Position numbers and translations under genes: made by a program. Shown one piece after another: positions 11,340-24,850 of a stretch of 64,000 bases of DNA. Each line of letters opens with the position of its first letter. Position 1 is the stretch's first letter. The notes beneath the pieces were generated by a model. The model did not search any database and was not told the origin of the DNA. It was given only the letters and a program-made list of their open reading frames with translations. This DNA is from Congeria kusceri. Lineage: Eukaryota; Mollusca; Bivalvia; Myida; Dreissenidae. The stretch is from the NCBI GenBank assembly GCA_027627225.1, contig CM051034.1, positions 43,058,048 to 43,122,047 of the forward strand, read 5' to 3'.

Positions 11340-12859
11340 AACTATTCGTAAAGGCTGTATTACACGCAAAACAAGGTATATCATGTGATAAATTGTTATC
11401 TTAACTACATCTCTTTCATTAAAATCTTGATGCCTTGTTAGCACACTGGGGTAGTGACACTAAACCAACACGATTGTGTCAAGCGTGAAAATACTACAGT
11501 GAAAGGAAAACGCCTTAATTATCTCCACCATCGACGTATATTTGAACTCTTCGATGCAATAACGACTAGGTTGTACATTTGTAATTTATTGTTTTACACA
11601 ATTTTCAAAGCAATAGCTAAAAGCTATTGACGTTGATAATTATTTAAGGTCGTCATATTCCAATATACGATATGTAATGTCTTATTTTAAATCTATATAT
11701 CGCTACTCCATTTGAAAATGAACAAAATGTGCTGAAACGTTTCGTTAACTCTTCATGTATGAAGTTACCAAGAAAGGATGTATATCAAACGGCACATGCG
11801 GAAACACTTAGGCAGGCTTATGCTACCAAAGGAGAAATACAATTCCAAGACAAATCCAGGGGATTTATTGTAGCTTTTTGTATGACATTCTAATTACCGA
11901 CGGATATATTACAGATGCATATAAATGTGATGGTGCTATTGGGAACACGCGCATGTAGGCGGTTAGAAACAAATAAATCGCCATTCATTTGATGTCGTTC
12001 ACAGTGTGTGTGTAGATCTATAGTTGTTGTACTGAAAAACGACCGACAAAAGTAAACCTAGTAAAAAGTAATATTATAGTTTGCCAAAGTTATCAAACGT
12101 ATTTTGTTTATTTTGGGCAACCATAGTTCTCAAAAAATAAACCTTGTTATGCCAGTATTCACGTTTGTTGTTCAAGGTTTTTCACAAAGTGTTCCGGTTA
12201 TGTACAGATCATTTGATTAGCAAGAATACTTAGAAAAGATGTTCAATGTACATTGTTTAGTAAGGGTGCATTACAGGCCAAAGAACTTGCAACCTGAAAA
12301 GCCTAGTTGACGTTTAATATTATTTTCCACGAGTAACTTAACGATTGCAAGTTATGGACACATGTGCGTGAGTAGTTTGAATATCAAACGCAACATTTTT
12401 TCATGCGATTCGTTTTACACTATATTAAAGTTATATTATCTATTATCTTGGCCATCATACTACTTGTTACATAAATAATGTTTTAGAAAATATTTTGCAA
12501 CTTGATTTCTTAAAATAAATTTTAAACCACAACTTTATTGTTAAGATTTTGTTGTTGTTGATTCTCAGTGATCGATACAGACAAGGGAATAGCAGCGTTT
12601 CCTTATCAGATAGGGCACCATTATTACACACAAAATGCATTAATTTTATATTTCACATCATTGATAATACAACAATATTACAAACAAAATGCATTACTGT
12701 TTCACTCCATTGATCTTAATAAGGGTTAAGGGCTTTAACTTTCACATTCACATGGGTGCACTGCAAAGCACACGTGTTATAATTCATCGAGAGCAAAGCG
12801 TTGCAACATGTTTTGTCAATTTTAATTTGAAAAAAAAAATTCAACATTCACAACTTGAT
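11340..12859. other. non-coding region, no gene seen
   Basis: No coding potential was recognised. A short duplicated phrase around ACAATATTACA/ATGCATTA near 12620-12695 is the only structure noted. Confidence 0.4.
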
Positions 12860-13091
12860 CTGAGTTTCTTCACATACCGGTATGCGGTCTGAGTTTCTTC
12901 ACATACCGGTATGCGGTCTGAGTTTCTTCACATACCGGTATGCGGTCTGAGTTTCTTCACATACCGGTATGCGGTCTGAGTTTCTTCACATACCGGTATG
13001 CGGTCTGAGTTTCTTCACATACCGGTATGAGGTCTGAGTTTCTTCACATACCGGTCTGCGGTCTGAGTTTCTTCACATACCGGTACGAGGT
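12860..13091. repeat. 29-bp minisatellite, 8 copies, each with a 12-bp palindrome
   Basis: Eight head-to-tail copies of a 29-bp unit (TGAGTTTCTTCACATACC followed by GGTATGCGGTC). The first five are identical, and the last three have scattered substitutions, as expected for an array that grew from one side. Each intact unit contains CATACCGGTATG, a perfect palindrome. Confidence 0.9.
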
Positions 13092-13116
13092 CTGTTGAAA
13101 CAATACGATGACATAG

Positions 13117-13372
13117 ACCTGGGCTGATATTCAAAAAGCTCATTGACTTTAGCGAACATTGTAGATCAAATGTTACTTGTGAAATTAAATCATTGTAGAT
13201 TAAAGTAAACTCAGAAGCAACTCGTTATTCTTTATCAAATTAAAACTTCGTAAGCAAATTGTTATGTACATATGTACATGAAACAGCCAAAGCGTTAAGG
13301 AATTGTATTGTTTAAAGAAATTTTCTTAAGTTGTTATTAAAGAGCTTTGTGAACAACGACCCTGAACCAATA
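13117..13372. mobile_element. MITE-like family C, copy 1
   Basis: It starts GGCTGATATTCAAAAAGCTC and ends AAAGAGCTTTGTGAACAACG, imperfect inverted ends. It contains ACATGAAACAGCCAAA before the right end, as do the relatives at 37843-38040 and 46976-47232. Confidence 0.55.
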
Positions 13373-14189
13373 CCTTGGAACGAAGCAATTAGTGTAATTC
13401 CATAGAAGATGAGTTGTCAGTTTTTTCTTCAGCATTCATTGTATATTGACATATTAACAAAACTGCATATACCTGTATTAACCAGTAATATAAGAAATTA
13501 TTAAATTTAATATAGAACAATAAAAAAATGTAAATCTCAAATGATACTTATTTATGCATGTATGTTAAAGAAGTTTTCAGAGAAACTTATATAAATAATA
13601 TACGATTAATATTAAATACACATTTGACCTTTCTCACTACCTACACTTGTTCTGCTGTTTAAAAGTGCTCCAATATATTTATTTGGTTTTGTATACTGTG
13701 GACTTTATGCCTAAAGCATTCATTGCTAAAATGTGCATTTTAAATCTCTATATTTATTTACAAAAATATGTGTCCTGGTGAACGTTGGTAAAAACATCAG
13801 AGGTAAAACTAATAAATCAAAAGAAGAGACGTGAATGATGACAGAAACAGTGGACGTTTAATTTCAACTATTCACGCTCGACTAACTGTCGTAATTTCCT
13901 CTGTCAAAACAAGTGCACTAACACTGGCATCGAAAGTACTCGACCCCCACCACGGCATATGTCCAAGACGTAAAGTCCCAGTTTAAGTTCTGCAGACGGA
14001 AAAGAAACATCAACTAAATCTAGGCTTCTATGGCTTGTTATCTCGCCCAAGTCAACTTGGTAATTTGCCTATAAATAGCATCAGCTCGATTTAAAGTATT
14101 ATAGGTGTATTATAATATAAGATTTATCTTGTAATTTTTTCAAGTATATTTTGTCTTGTTTTTTGATGTTTTCGTATTTTTTGTTTTAA

Positions 14190-14675
14190 TGACGATAATG
14201 ATGATGATGATGTTGATGATAATGATGAGGCGGAGGAGGAGGACGACGACGACGAGGAGGACGACGACGATTAGGAGGAGGAGGAGGAGGACGACGACGA
14301 CGACTAAAACGGCGATTAGCAGGAGGAGGACGAGGACGAAAACGGCGATTAGGAGGAGGAGGACGACGACGACGAAAACGGCGATTAGGAGGACGACGAC
14401 GACGACGATAAGGAGGACGAGGAGGAGGATGACGACGAAAACGACGATTAAGGAGGAGGACGACGACGACGATTAGGAGGAGGAGGTCGACGACGATTAG
14501 GAGGAGTAGGAGGAGGAGGACGACGACGATTAGGAGGGGGAGGACGACAACGACGATTATGAGGAGAAGGACGACGACGAGGAGGAGGAGAACGACGACG
14601 ACGATTAGGAGGAGGAGGACGACGATTTCGTCGACGATTATGATAATGATGATGATGACGATGATGATAGTGCTA
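14190..14675. repeat. GAN trinucleotide microsatellite (GAG/GAC/GAT), ~480 bp
   Basis: Nearly pure runs of GAG, GAC and GAT triplets, with occasional AAAACGGCGATTAG phrases that recur as a higher-order unit of roughly 40-60 bp. A 106-codon open frame crosses it but encodes only basic or acidic runs in all frames and is a by-product of the repeat. Confidence 0.9.
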
Positions 14676-14679
14676 AAAC

Positions 14680-17600
14680 ACTTTGAATTGTGTCAGTAAA
14701 ATATAAGTAAACAACCTTGCATTCAATTTACCCCGAGGTTAGGCGTGTATCTGTAGACGAATATTCAGTAAATGAGGCGTATGTTAGGAGCGACCATAAG
14801 TGGTCAACAATCCAATGGAGCAGCTGCGTCGGACACCGAGGTCTGTCAACAGGAATAGTTGATGGAAGACAAACAGCAATCAAGTGAATAGTTCCGTTGA
14901 GAACGATCACAAACACGTTTATAAATACCACAATACAATGGGGGATGAAGAGTTTGAAGTTGCGGACTTTTCTTTCGCTATTCCTAGTACATGAATTTTG
15001 TTTCCATAATTTACCGTTGCGCTCAAATACACGGTGATAAATAACTGATGATTATATTTTGAATTGGTTGCTATGCTATGCTCATTTATATCCATGTGCA
15101 TGTAAAAACCAGTTTCAATATATTGCTTTCTTATTCATGTTATTAGGCATCAGATACAAAATGTAATCAGTCTTAATAATTGTGTAATTAAAATGCTTAC
15201 ACAAACTAATATAGTTCAAAAATATTATTCTACCAATATTTATACCCACTGAACATTCACAGTTTCTTTTGTACATAAGCCCATTAAATGTTAACATTAT
15301 TTTCCTATTGCACGGTGCGTTACAGCCTGAATACATTTATCTAAGATTAATATAGAAGTACACATATTTTGGGAAAAAAATGCGCCTAGAAATATATATT
15401 CAGATGGCATGCACAATACACGATTCCATTTAAAATTTAAAATATATAGACATGGTCATTGTATACAATACCGGTAAATAATCTTTATTAATCATATAAG
15501 TTTAAGTTGAAAAACCACTGTTTTGTTTCAAAGCCACAGTTATGTGTAATCTGTAAAAACATGTAAATTGCTAATTTATTCTATGACTATCTAAAAAATG
15601 TTGGTTCATTCTGTTCACATTAGCAAATTGTGAATGTTATAATTAATAAAATATTTTTTTAAATAATTTAGTGTTACAAAAATTGACAGGTCAAAATCTT
15701 TTAAAGCCCTTTCGCACCGTTCCGTTCTGTTCGGAGTGCAAATAATGTGGATGGTTTTCATTCTTGACAAATTCATGTATGAAAAGTTCTTGTCCATAAT
15801 TTAATCGTTTTGTAAAGAATAAATATACAACTATTCGGGCTTCTAACAAGTCTCTGGCACATATAATTATAATAGCGCCCGAACAACAGAAGGAGGGGGG
15901 TCTGGTAAAATATTGGTTAATAATGAAACTCGACAACAAATGTGAAAGAAAAAGCACAAATAAAGCGAAGCGTATATGCATTATTTTGTGTTGATAAAAT
16001 ATCGCGTTGGCATCTTGAAAAAAGCAATTGAACTGAAACACTTCAGAAATTCACAACTGCACTACAACAACATTGCTATCGAAACTTCGGCGAACGCTTA
16101 CTGTAATTCTTATCTCAATTTCAAGATCCACCCATCGTGTTTCGAAGAAAGACCAACAATAGTTTTGCTTCTTGAAGGCGCCTTTTGATCGTTATAATGA
16201 CGGCAGCCTTTGTGGCAACGAACTTGACTGACGTGTACGATCCAATTAAAATAACACGTAATCACTGAGACGGAAAGCAGGGGACGTATTGCTAACGTTA
16301 ATTAAAGTATAATAAATTCATGCCCAACATACGTGGTAGCATCGTTGCATAGATATTGGGAACGCGCTCGGAGCCAAATTTAGTTCGGTCAATGCCACTT
16401 ATTTCTACGCTGTAAACGGGTTCTATAATATCCTGATATTTGAACACTTCCTTCCAGTTGTTGCAGTCATGAATAATGTTTACTTACAGCAGGATGATAT
16501 TCGGGGTTTTATTGCAATATTTGCTTGGTAATGTTTGTTTGTAATCTTATTTTATTGAATGAGTATGAGACATAAACCTAGTAGATATTAATGAGATATT
16601 CATGCACGATACTTGAGTATAACTAAAAACTAATTATCAGTCTGTTTTTATTTAAAGGATTCGCATAATTGTTACTTCTCGCTGTTTTCTACAATAATTC
16701 TCGACATCTCAGGTCACTCAGTCATTCCTTTGTCCAATCAAATTGTGGTTGTTTAGAATTCAGACAGACGCTGTCACGGTGCAAGCGTCTATATGTGACA
16801 ACCAAATCAAGCGACAATATCCCATAATTAATGAAGCGGAAACGTGTCGATGAATTATTTCATATATGAATATGCAATCAGCATTGAGCGATGTCTGGTA
16901 AACTATGGTCGTGAAAACAGTCATGTAGTCCTTATTTCCATATTTTCAACAGGGCAAGTCTTGATAACTTCGTGGCCTCCGTTATCATGCGATAAATATA
17001 TAGTTTTTGAAGACAAACATGTTACGTTAGAAAAACATATAATAATGTGACACGATGCAAATATATTTAGAGACAATTTTCATACGTTTTAGCATTTGTA
17101 TGAATTTTCAAAATAACGCATCATTTCGATGAACACAAACACTGCTTTTTTAATTGATAAGTGTGAAATACTCAGAGATCGTTGTTCTATATGTTTCAGA
17201 AGTGTACCAAAATATGATGCTACCCATTGAGACCTTGATTTTGTGCATTTTGAACAATGGGGAGGGTTCAATTGAACTTTCTCAGAAGGTCAAGCACTGG
17301 TTCTACCAAGAGAACGAATAGTTTATAATAACATTCAGTTTTCACTTCATCACAAGGCAATTATGCTTTTATAATGGACGACGGTCATCATATCATAGCT
17401 TGTATTTTGCTCAGTCGAGATTCCATAGCACAACCTACATGATTTATTGAAACTAATTTGTTGATTAATGTATTGCTTACGAGCATAGCATATCAGATAG
17501 TTCAATTATTGTACAAGACTGTAGTTAGTTTTCTATCTGACTGCAACTTGCAAACATTTTTCGCGTAGTACTAGTATTTATTAACGCTAAAATTCTCACA

Positions 17601-18063
17601 AACTGTTTAGGTGTGTTCGATAAAATTGTCTCAAAGTGTACTTTCAATCGATACGAAAACACGGTGCAGTTTTCAATACATATGAGGTACGGTATACTGA
17701 TATCATTAGGGCTAGATATATGAATGCATTGCGTACACCAATTAAACTAATAAAGAGCGCACTTATTGTTGATTAAAGGGACCTGTTAACAAATTGACGA
17801 CCTGACCATTTTCATTGTTGGGTTGTCAAAGATTCCAAAAATAAAAAAAGTGTATAGAAATGAGTGAAATAACACTATAGACATAAAAATATACTGTATA
17901 TACCGTTTTGTTAATGAGTAATCATCAGTTGAATAGATAAAATTATAACGCGTTATTAACGCTAATTAACGCTGGATAATTTGGAGTTTTCTTTTGTTCT
18001 CGTTAAAATCGTTGACAACACGTGCATCACTTACATGAAGTAAAAAAATAATTGTTAAATATA
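14680..18063. other. non-coding region, no gene or clear repeat seen
   Basis: Several short open frames are present, but none shows a recognisable family or credible splice partners. The sequence is AT-rich and unique at the level visible by eye. Confidence 0.4.
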
Positions 18064-18071
18064 GGAGTCGG

Positions 18072-18281
18072 AATGGCCGAGTAGTTAATGCGATAGCGTT
18101 TTGATCCGGAGGTCTTGGGTTCAAACCTCGGTAGGAGAAACTTTTTTTTTCTTTTTTCTTTTTATCCTTTTCTTGTTAATATACTCGAGCTCTTTTGTTA
18201 CAATGCTTAATTATGTCAAGTTAAGATATTTAACGGCATACTATTATAAAAATGCAAACAACTGTGAACAAGTCCCTTTGA
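18072..18281 (+). mobile_element. tRNA-headed SINE
   Basis: The head GAGTCGGAATGGCCGAGTAG resembles the start and A box of a Ser/Leu-type tRNA, and GGGTTCAAACCTC is a B box, so an internal RNA polymerase III promoter is present. A T-rich tract follows. The element ends near ACAAGTCCCTTT, which in inverse orientation (AAAGGGACTTGT) also starts the copy at 38042-38250. The cloverleaf is too degenerate for a working tRNA. Confidence 0.6.
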
Positions 18282-18664
18282 TAAGCGTTATTACGTATTG
18301 AATTAATTGCCAAGATATACAGTTACAAACGTATATAAAAGAAAAAATATGTTAAAATTAATGACTTGAAGGTTACTGGAATTAATCGATGTAAAACTTT
18401 GTGGAAAGGCCACCGATATGTGCAATGTTCTTAAAGTATATATAATACTAAAACGTATCAAGATATGAAATCGTTAAGGAGTACGTAAACACAATATACA
18501 CTAGCTATACTTAACATACAATAATCAAAATGAGAAAATGTTTTGAAACTACCGTTGTATTAGCAGTGAAGAGCTTTATTAATGCAAGTAACCAAACTGT
18601 CTATCAAACGCAGTGTCCATAACATACATATGATATCAACGTAAACCATATAAATCGTTTAAAT

Positions 18665-18800
18665 AACAATCCTGGTCCGATATGGGATCAATGTAATATG
18701 CAGCAACATTTTATATGGGTCTCTCATGGGGCCCATATTATATATTTGCCCAGGTAGAATCCATATTGGGCCCACACGGGCTTGCTTTTCGGGCTCTTAC
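18665..18800 (+). repeat. isolated copy of the GGGCCCATATGGGC repeat module
   Basis: Phrases GGGCCCATATTATATATTTG, CCCAGGTAGAATCCATATTG and GGGCCCACACGGGCTTGC match a module found in the big array at 30180-31310, especially its end at 31215-31310. This outlying copy is ~11.4 kb from the array, outside the VMAT gene. Confidence 0.65.
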
Positions 18801-18960
18801 CCTGAGATATTGGTGTCGTGTACTTTGTTTTACAGTCTGTCTTCTCGCAACTTCAAATGGTCATGTGACGGTATTGGAATGCAGCATACGAAAATATAAC
18901 CTAAAACGCCGAAGTGATTTAAACATGAGTTGTACAGATAGTTGTAAGAATAATTTATGA

Positions 18961-21900
18961 CAGTTATTCAATTAAGAACGAAATCATTTTCGAGTTGTTT
19001 AAATACGCCATTCGTAGAAATGATATTGTATTCTAATGGTCCAATTGATTTTATTTAATGGATATTGTTTGTTGCTCGTTATACGAAGTGATTAACGGCT
19101 TATCGATTGCATTAGCCCTCGACATCGTTTATTACAACTCTTTTGACTATCTTAAAAAGAACAGAACATTTATTGACGGATTCATTATTAGCTCATCATC
19201 ATACACATAATATTAACTAAATCACGGAGAATGTGATCTGTTTATGTTATGTAAATACATGTATATTTAATATATTCTGAGATGGTATGAAAATCAAATA
19301 AACGAAAGTGCTGTCATTATTTGTTTGTTCAGTTTCATAACATTAATGTGTAAAAACGCATAAGGCAACTGAACGGGAAATTTGTACCGAATTACTGAAG
19401 TACTGCATTCGTGAAAAAACGGAACATTGTTTTATTTATGGCTACGCAATGTAAATCCCAATGTGAACATATAATATACTGATGTTCATGTCGGCAATAT
19501 ATATTTTTCCGTCTTCAGTCAGAGTCAAACAATTAGAAAAAACACTGAAGCCTGAAAATCAACACGGTATTCGACGTTCTTAATATGGGAAAACAATGTC
19601 TTCTGTGAAAATCAGATATAAAACGATATAAACCACCAGTGATTAATATATATTGTGATAATTATGTTGGTTTTCCAGGTAGAAGAATTAAAATATTAAA
19701 GCAGGATTGTTAATAATGCGGCTGTTTTAAGAAACTTTCGATTTTTTGTAGAATTTTAGTAATTGATACTAGTATTCACTATAACCGAACATTTTTGCAA
19801 CGTTTTCATGTATACTTGTTTTGCTTAATGTGGACGCGTGTGTTATTATCGCGTAGATTTACTAACATGTTTTGCTATAAGGTTGATGAATGGCACAATT
19901 GCTCTTGTAACATGTGTACCTACGTACAAGTCAATGATGGGTAGCTGTTGTCTAATCGCAGACATCAGACTGTTTGATGTCTTCTCGATGCTCCTCTGCT
20001 TGCGTCACATCTGTGGACTTCAGTGTTCTTAAAGTATTGCTTCTTTGTTAAATGTGGACCCCGCTTGCGTCAAATCCATGGACTAAATGCCAGGAGTATG
20101 TGAGAAACAAATTGCAAACACACAAATCGCCGACTGTTTGATGTCCTTTTGCTGTAATCTCTGCTTGCGTCAAATCTCTGCGCCTCTCCTCCGCGCGGTA
20201 AAACACCAAGCCTGTCTCTGGTGTTTCCAGACAGTCAAAGGCTCATCTCATGTCTGCAAAACGACATTACACAGTGCTGTTCCCCCACTTTCATTTAACA
20301 GCATTCATCCCAAAAGTCGATCATATTAAAATCTCGTCTTTTAATAACCCAATCGATTTTATTTAATGGATCTTGTTTGTAACTCTCCATTCATTGCAGT
20401 ATGTGAAAAGTAACTAATCAATTCCATTTGCATTCTTTCTGTTAACGGTTTGTAAGAGATTTAACGACCCGAACGTTTAGATTTGCAAATGCAGCAAAAC
20501 ATTTCTTTGCAGTTTATACATCGTATAATATTTATGAAAACCCTGTTTGCATATTATAATCTTATAATTTAAGTCATGGTGCAATTTTTTTTTAAACAGT
20601 TGAACTATCTGACAGCTATATGAACCACCTGGGAGTTCAAATAACGTACTAAATTTAAAATAGTTAATAGTTTGTAAAACTAAATACGATATGTCTAAAC
20701 GATAAAAAACTAAGTTTTGTATTATCAGAGAAAGTACTTCGGCCTGAGACATTTGTTTATCAAACATACATGCAGACGATTAACATGACTTGTTTAAAAT
20801 ATTTACTTACAAAACATTTGCAAAAGTAGTTGGTGGTGGGTGGTAAATGCTCCTTTGACATCAATTTGGGGTCCTCGAACTTCGTGTGCGTTGGGTTAAA
20901 CATAATCAATTGCTATACATACCGAGGCGTGTAATATCAAAGGTAACTGTAAGTTCAAGGAGATGTTGGCTGAAAATTGGTAGTTTAATGATTGTTTTTT
21001 CTTGACTGAGTTAGTAAATTAGTAATTGTTGGCGGAATAAAAGACACAGAAAAAATACTTTGTGAAACTAAATAACAAATACGTAATAATTCTATAAATG
21101 CAATTGTAAGCACATGTTGAAAATGTTTTGACTGAAAAAAATATTCAAACTAGTTTTCATTGACTGGAACAAAACATTTAATACACGATACTCCTAAGGA
21201 CACTGCCGAGTACATTAAATCATTTATATCTAGACCAAGTATCTATGCTTATACCAGTACGTAGAACTAGCAGGTATATACATGCAGAGCAAATGCAGAA
21301 CTCTTTATCTAAATTTGGACCCAGAATGAAGCGAACGTCAAGACCATTTCCAGTCGAGAATAATACACCAAACATTATTTTTCTGTTGCTTGACTATTTT
21401 AGACAATAATACAAACAATCCAAAGCGGTTTGAGTTCTCATTTCACATGGGTATTCGCTGTTATCATTGTCACTGTTACCCCTTAACCGATTAAAAGTCT
21501 AACATTGGGATGGAACAAAATTGAAAGTATTTTATTCCCATAATACCTTGCGCGAACATGCACTGGTGTATTTTAAAGATTGGTACTAATTGTATTCACA
21601 TTGTTTGCATGAACTTTGATCGACGAATACACGTTGAAATATATTTTTTAGATTATTATAGTACATTGCCTGAGCGCGTCGGTATATGCCAAACCTAACA
21701 TAACTACGTATTAAATTGCGTTAGTCCACGATTGACGTATACTGTTTCATACTTTGATCATTATGTAAGCATCTAAAATGTGCCCAGACAATTCTAAGCA
21801 CCAATTTACTGCACAGAAAAAGGCTTTAACAAATCAGAATACGTGGTATGTCTATGGTGTGCGCCTGTGATTATTAACTACGGACAAACAACGGTATATG

Positions 21901-23757
21901 CCTATCTCTGTATTTGCACTCTGCTCCTAGAACAAACCATGTAAATGAGACTTCTAACATGTTTATTCCTGACTTAAATGTTATACTTTAATTGACTGCG
22001 TCGGTGGACATTTGTTTTGTACCATTTGTGCGACATATGATACAAAGTCAACATCAAGTCCTTTGCAAGGAAAATAAGATTTATTTACCAATCACGCAAT
22101 CATTATGGTTGGTGGTGCAATACAAATAGCCATAGAGGTGTAAATTGGTTATCATTTCTACAATAGCAATTATGAGTTAAATTTAACACAGTGAATGGAT
22201 TTATTTGTCAATGCTTTATTGAATAGTCGATGCCAGAAGCTCTTAATTGGACATCCAGACTCTCTGATTTTGTGAAGCTGTCGTTGATTACATGAAGTTG
22301 CTGATGTGGTTGAGTCTTCTTTTACGCGATAAAATCTATACGCCAAACGGGCTATTATAACATGTTTGTAGAATCGATAATTGTTAACAAAGGCTTTAGT
22401 GCAGCGTCAAAAATAGACAACAGTAATGGATTTTGCTGGCTAATTCTTCTGGCCGTGTTCGTAGCCGGCTTTTGTACATTATACCGTTATCACAGGCCTT
22501 CACTACTTTACATTATTATGTTTCTAAAGCGGTCTGGCAAAGTAACACTAAACTTAGTATATGAGACATCATATTTTACCTCATTTCATGCTGAAAATAC
22601 TTATTTACTAATTGATAATGATAATTAGTGATATTGATAATTTATTATTTTGGTAGCTTCTGACTAAATATTCAGTATATGCGGAAGATACTGTTTTGAT
22701 CACGATGTCGTTTATGTTTCAATATTCTTATTGCAATCCCAAAACATGGAAGATTTGCGCGATGTTGCTATTATTTTATGAACGCTCTTGCGTTCTATGT
22801 GAATTCGGATTCATATTACGAAAGCATGTGATATATCTACACAAATGTACACACACACAAAACTCTTATTAGTAAAAACTTCCGTTTTACAATATTAGAT
22901 TAGTACAAGCGCCGTTGGCAGTAGCGGTTAATTAGTGTTAATGTCAACACTTTTTATCTGCGAGAAAACGACTTCGAAATGAGCTGAGTTTCACTTGTTC
23001 GCGAACTATCATCCTGTTGGCCAACTATCATCAACCGTTAATTAGTGTTGATAAGTTATTGGCAGATAGAGAGGTGTGGACAACACCCAGCACCAGGGTC
23101 GCGAGGGTCCATTGTCCGAGCATGTTAACGAGTCGCCTTTAGATCTTATCATGTTAAATACTAGTATGACATAGCATCCAAATTAGTTACATCATTTCTT
23201 GCTGCTTTTATGTCGAGTCGCCATCATATCTACATTTTTGGTTTCCTTTGTCGCAGCTGAAATAAAGAATTATTTCCACACTCACAAGAATAATCGCCAC
23301 ATTCACTACCAACAACACCGTGTATATTCATATAAACAAACCAAATAAAGACTACCGATAACACTTAGCTCTATTCATTATTTCAATTAAAGACACGAAT
23401 TAAATTCCGAAAAAAAATCAAGACGTTTACTATTTACTTTTTAATTATTTATTAACAACACCATGTAATACACATGCGAGAAACAAAAGAATGGTTAAAT
23501 AGAGGGGGCATCGGAAAGTAATTTACTCTAACGTCGTTGCAATGAAACATGGTATGAAGTGAAGAATGAAATGACGAAAAAAACGTAAGGATTCGCTATA
23601 TGTGTTTCTCACTTTATCGATTGAAGTAACATTCCAAAGTGCATTTAAGATAAAGTTACTGTTTTTTCTCAGCCGCACATTTCTCTCTAAATATAACATC
23701 AGACAAAAGTAGAAGATATTGTCAAACCGTGGTGATGATGTATAACTACATGCAAAA
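18961..23757. other. non-coding region, no gene seen
   Basis: No protein family is visible. Between 19980 and 20190 the phrase TGCTTGCGTCA(C/A)ATC recurs three times, and GACTGTTTGATGTC twice, marking an old local duplication. The 88-codon frame at 22362-22628 has one hydrophobic stretch but no recognisable relatives, and I do not call it a gene. Confidence 0.4.
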
Positions 23758-24096
23758 TTAAAGGCCTAGTTTAATCCTTCTTTATTTGACGCCCCCCACC
23801 CCCACCCCCACCCCCCCAAAAAAAAATCTGGAGTATTATACCCTCATAATCTCAGCTGATAAGGGTCACCACACTGTATTGGCACCCTACTGTGGTCACA
23901 GTGTGGTGACCCTTATCAGCTGAGATTATGACTGTTGCAGAGTTAGCGATATATGAAGCAGTGCACAAAACCAACTATTGCTCAGTCAGCTGAGAGAAAA
24001 GATTGCAGATAAATGAAAAGAGATTTTATGGTGGACCAATACACTGAGTGGAATACCCCATGGAGTGGCATCACATTCCTTAAACTAGGCCTTTAA
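23758..24096. mobile_element. TTAA-flanked MITE with an internal 33-bp-arm hairpin
   Basis: The ends are perfect 17-bp inverted repeats: TTAAAGGCCTAGTTTAA (23758-23774) and TTAAACTAGGCCTTTAA (24080-24096). TTAA at both outer edges fits piggyBac-style TTAA target duplication. Inside, near the left end after a C-rich tract, perfect 33-bp arms (23845-23877 and 23898-23930, including TCAGCTGATAAGGGTCACC) enclose a 20-bp loop. No coding sequence. Confidence 0.75.
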
Positions 24097-24581
24097 GAAC
24101 AGTTGTAAACGATCACAAACTGTTTTACTTCACTCCCACCAAGTTGATATTTCGTATTTTTATCATAACTCTCACTGATCGTTAACAGAGATAATATATT
24201 TTTCTTCGATCAAATCATGCCAATCACTGTCAGTGAAATATGGTCGCTCTGAAATATCATGTTAAGAGTGTGTAATATATTCTACATTTAAAATAATACA
24301 ATATACCACACACATTCTTGTATTTAGTGAATAAAAATGATAATTTGGTGGTGATCTTGATTATTATCTGTTTTTGCTACGATATGCAGCAAAGGCATAC
24401 TTCATATTATAACTAATTTGAAGTTTCAATTTGTGAAGTTTTCACAATATAAAAACGTTTTATTATTATAGTAACATATTCAATAATATTCGGTACACGT
24501 AACAGTAAAGGAAGTAAGCTTTAAGGTATCGTATATCAAATAAGAAGTTAATTTACAAATTATTTGGTGTACTATCCGCAG

Positions 24582-24850
24582 TGGGGAGGCAAATCTTAAT
24601 CACTGAAGGAGTTCAGACGTGTGTTCAAAGAATGTGCTTACAAGTTATGAAATGCCTGTAGTGTCGTTCCACCCTGTCGCATACCGCGAGTGCCAACTAG
24701 CCGTGTTGTCAACAGAGGTCGGGAAGCAAATCTTAACCAGTATAACAGTTTAATGAACGTGCCTACAAGTTATGAAATACCTGTAGTGTCGTTCTTTCCC
24801 TGAAGCCGTGCCTGTCGAATACCATGAGTGCTAACTAGCAGTGCTGTCAA
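24582..24850. repeat. diverged tandem duplication, two ~130-bp units
   Basis: Both units contain GGCAAATCTTAA or GCAAATCTTAA, ACAAGTTATGAAAT, CCTGTAGTGTCGTTC, and TGTCAACAGAGG in the same order. Near 24905 and 22910 a related CGCC(A/G)TTGGCA(A/G)TAGCGG phrase also recurs. Confidence 0.65.

Noticed and set aside
14156..14476. 106-codon open frame rich in Arg and Thr
   Set aside because: It is the translation of the GAN trinucleotide repeat; all three frames of such a repeat are open and low in complexity.
18072..18150. Possible functional tRNA gene
   Set aside because: A and B boxes are present but the acceptor and anticodon stems do not pair well; the T-rich tail and related copies elsewhere mark it as a SINE.
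22362..22628. 88-codon frame with one hydrophobic helix as a small membrane protein
   Set aside because: No recognisable family, ordinary AT-rich composition, and length within chance expectation for this window.
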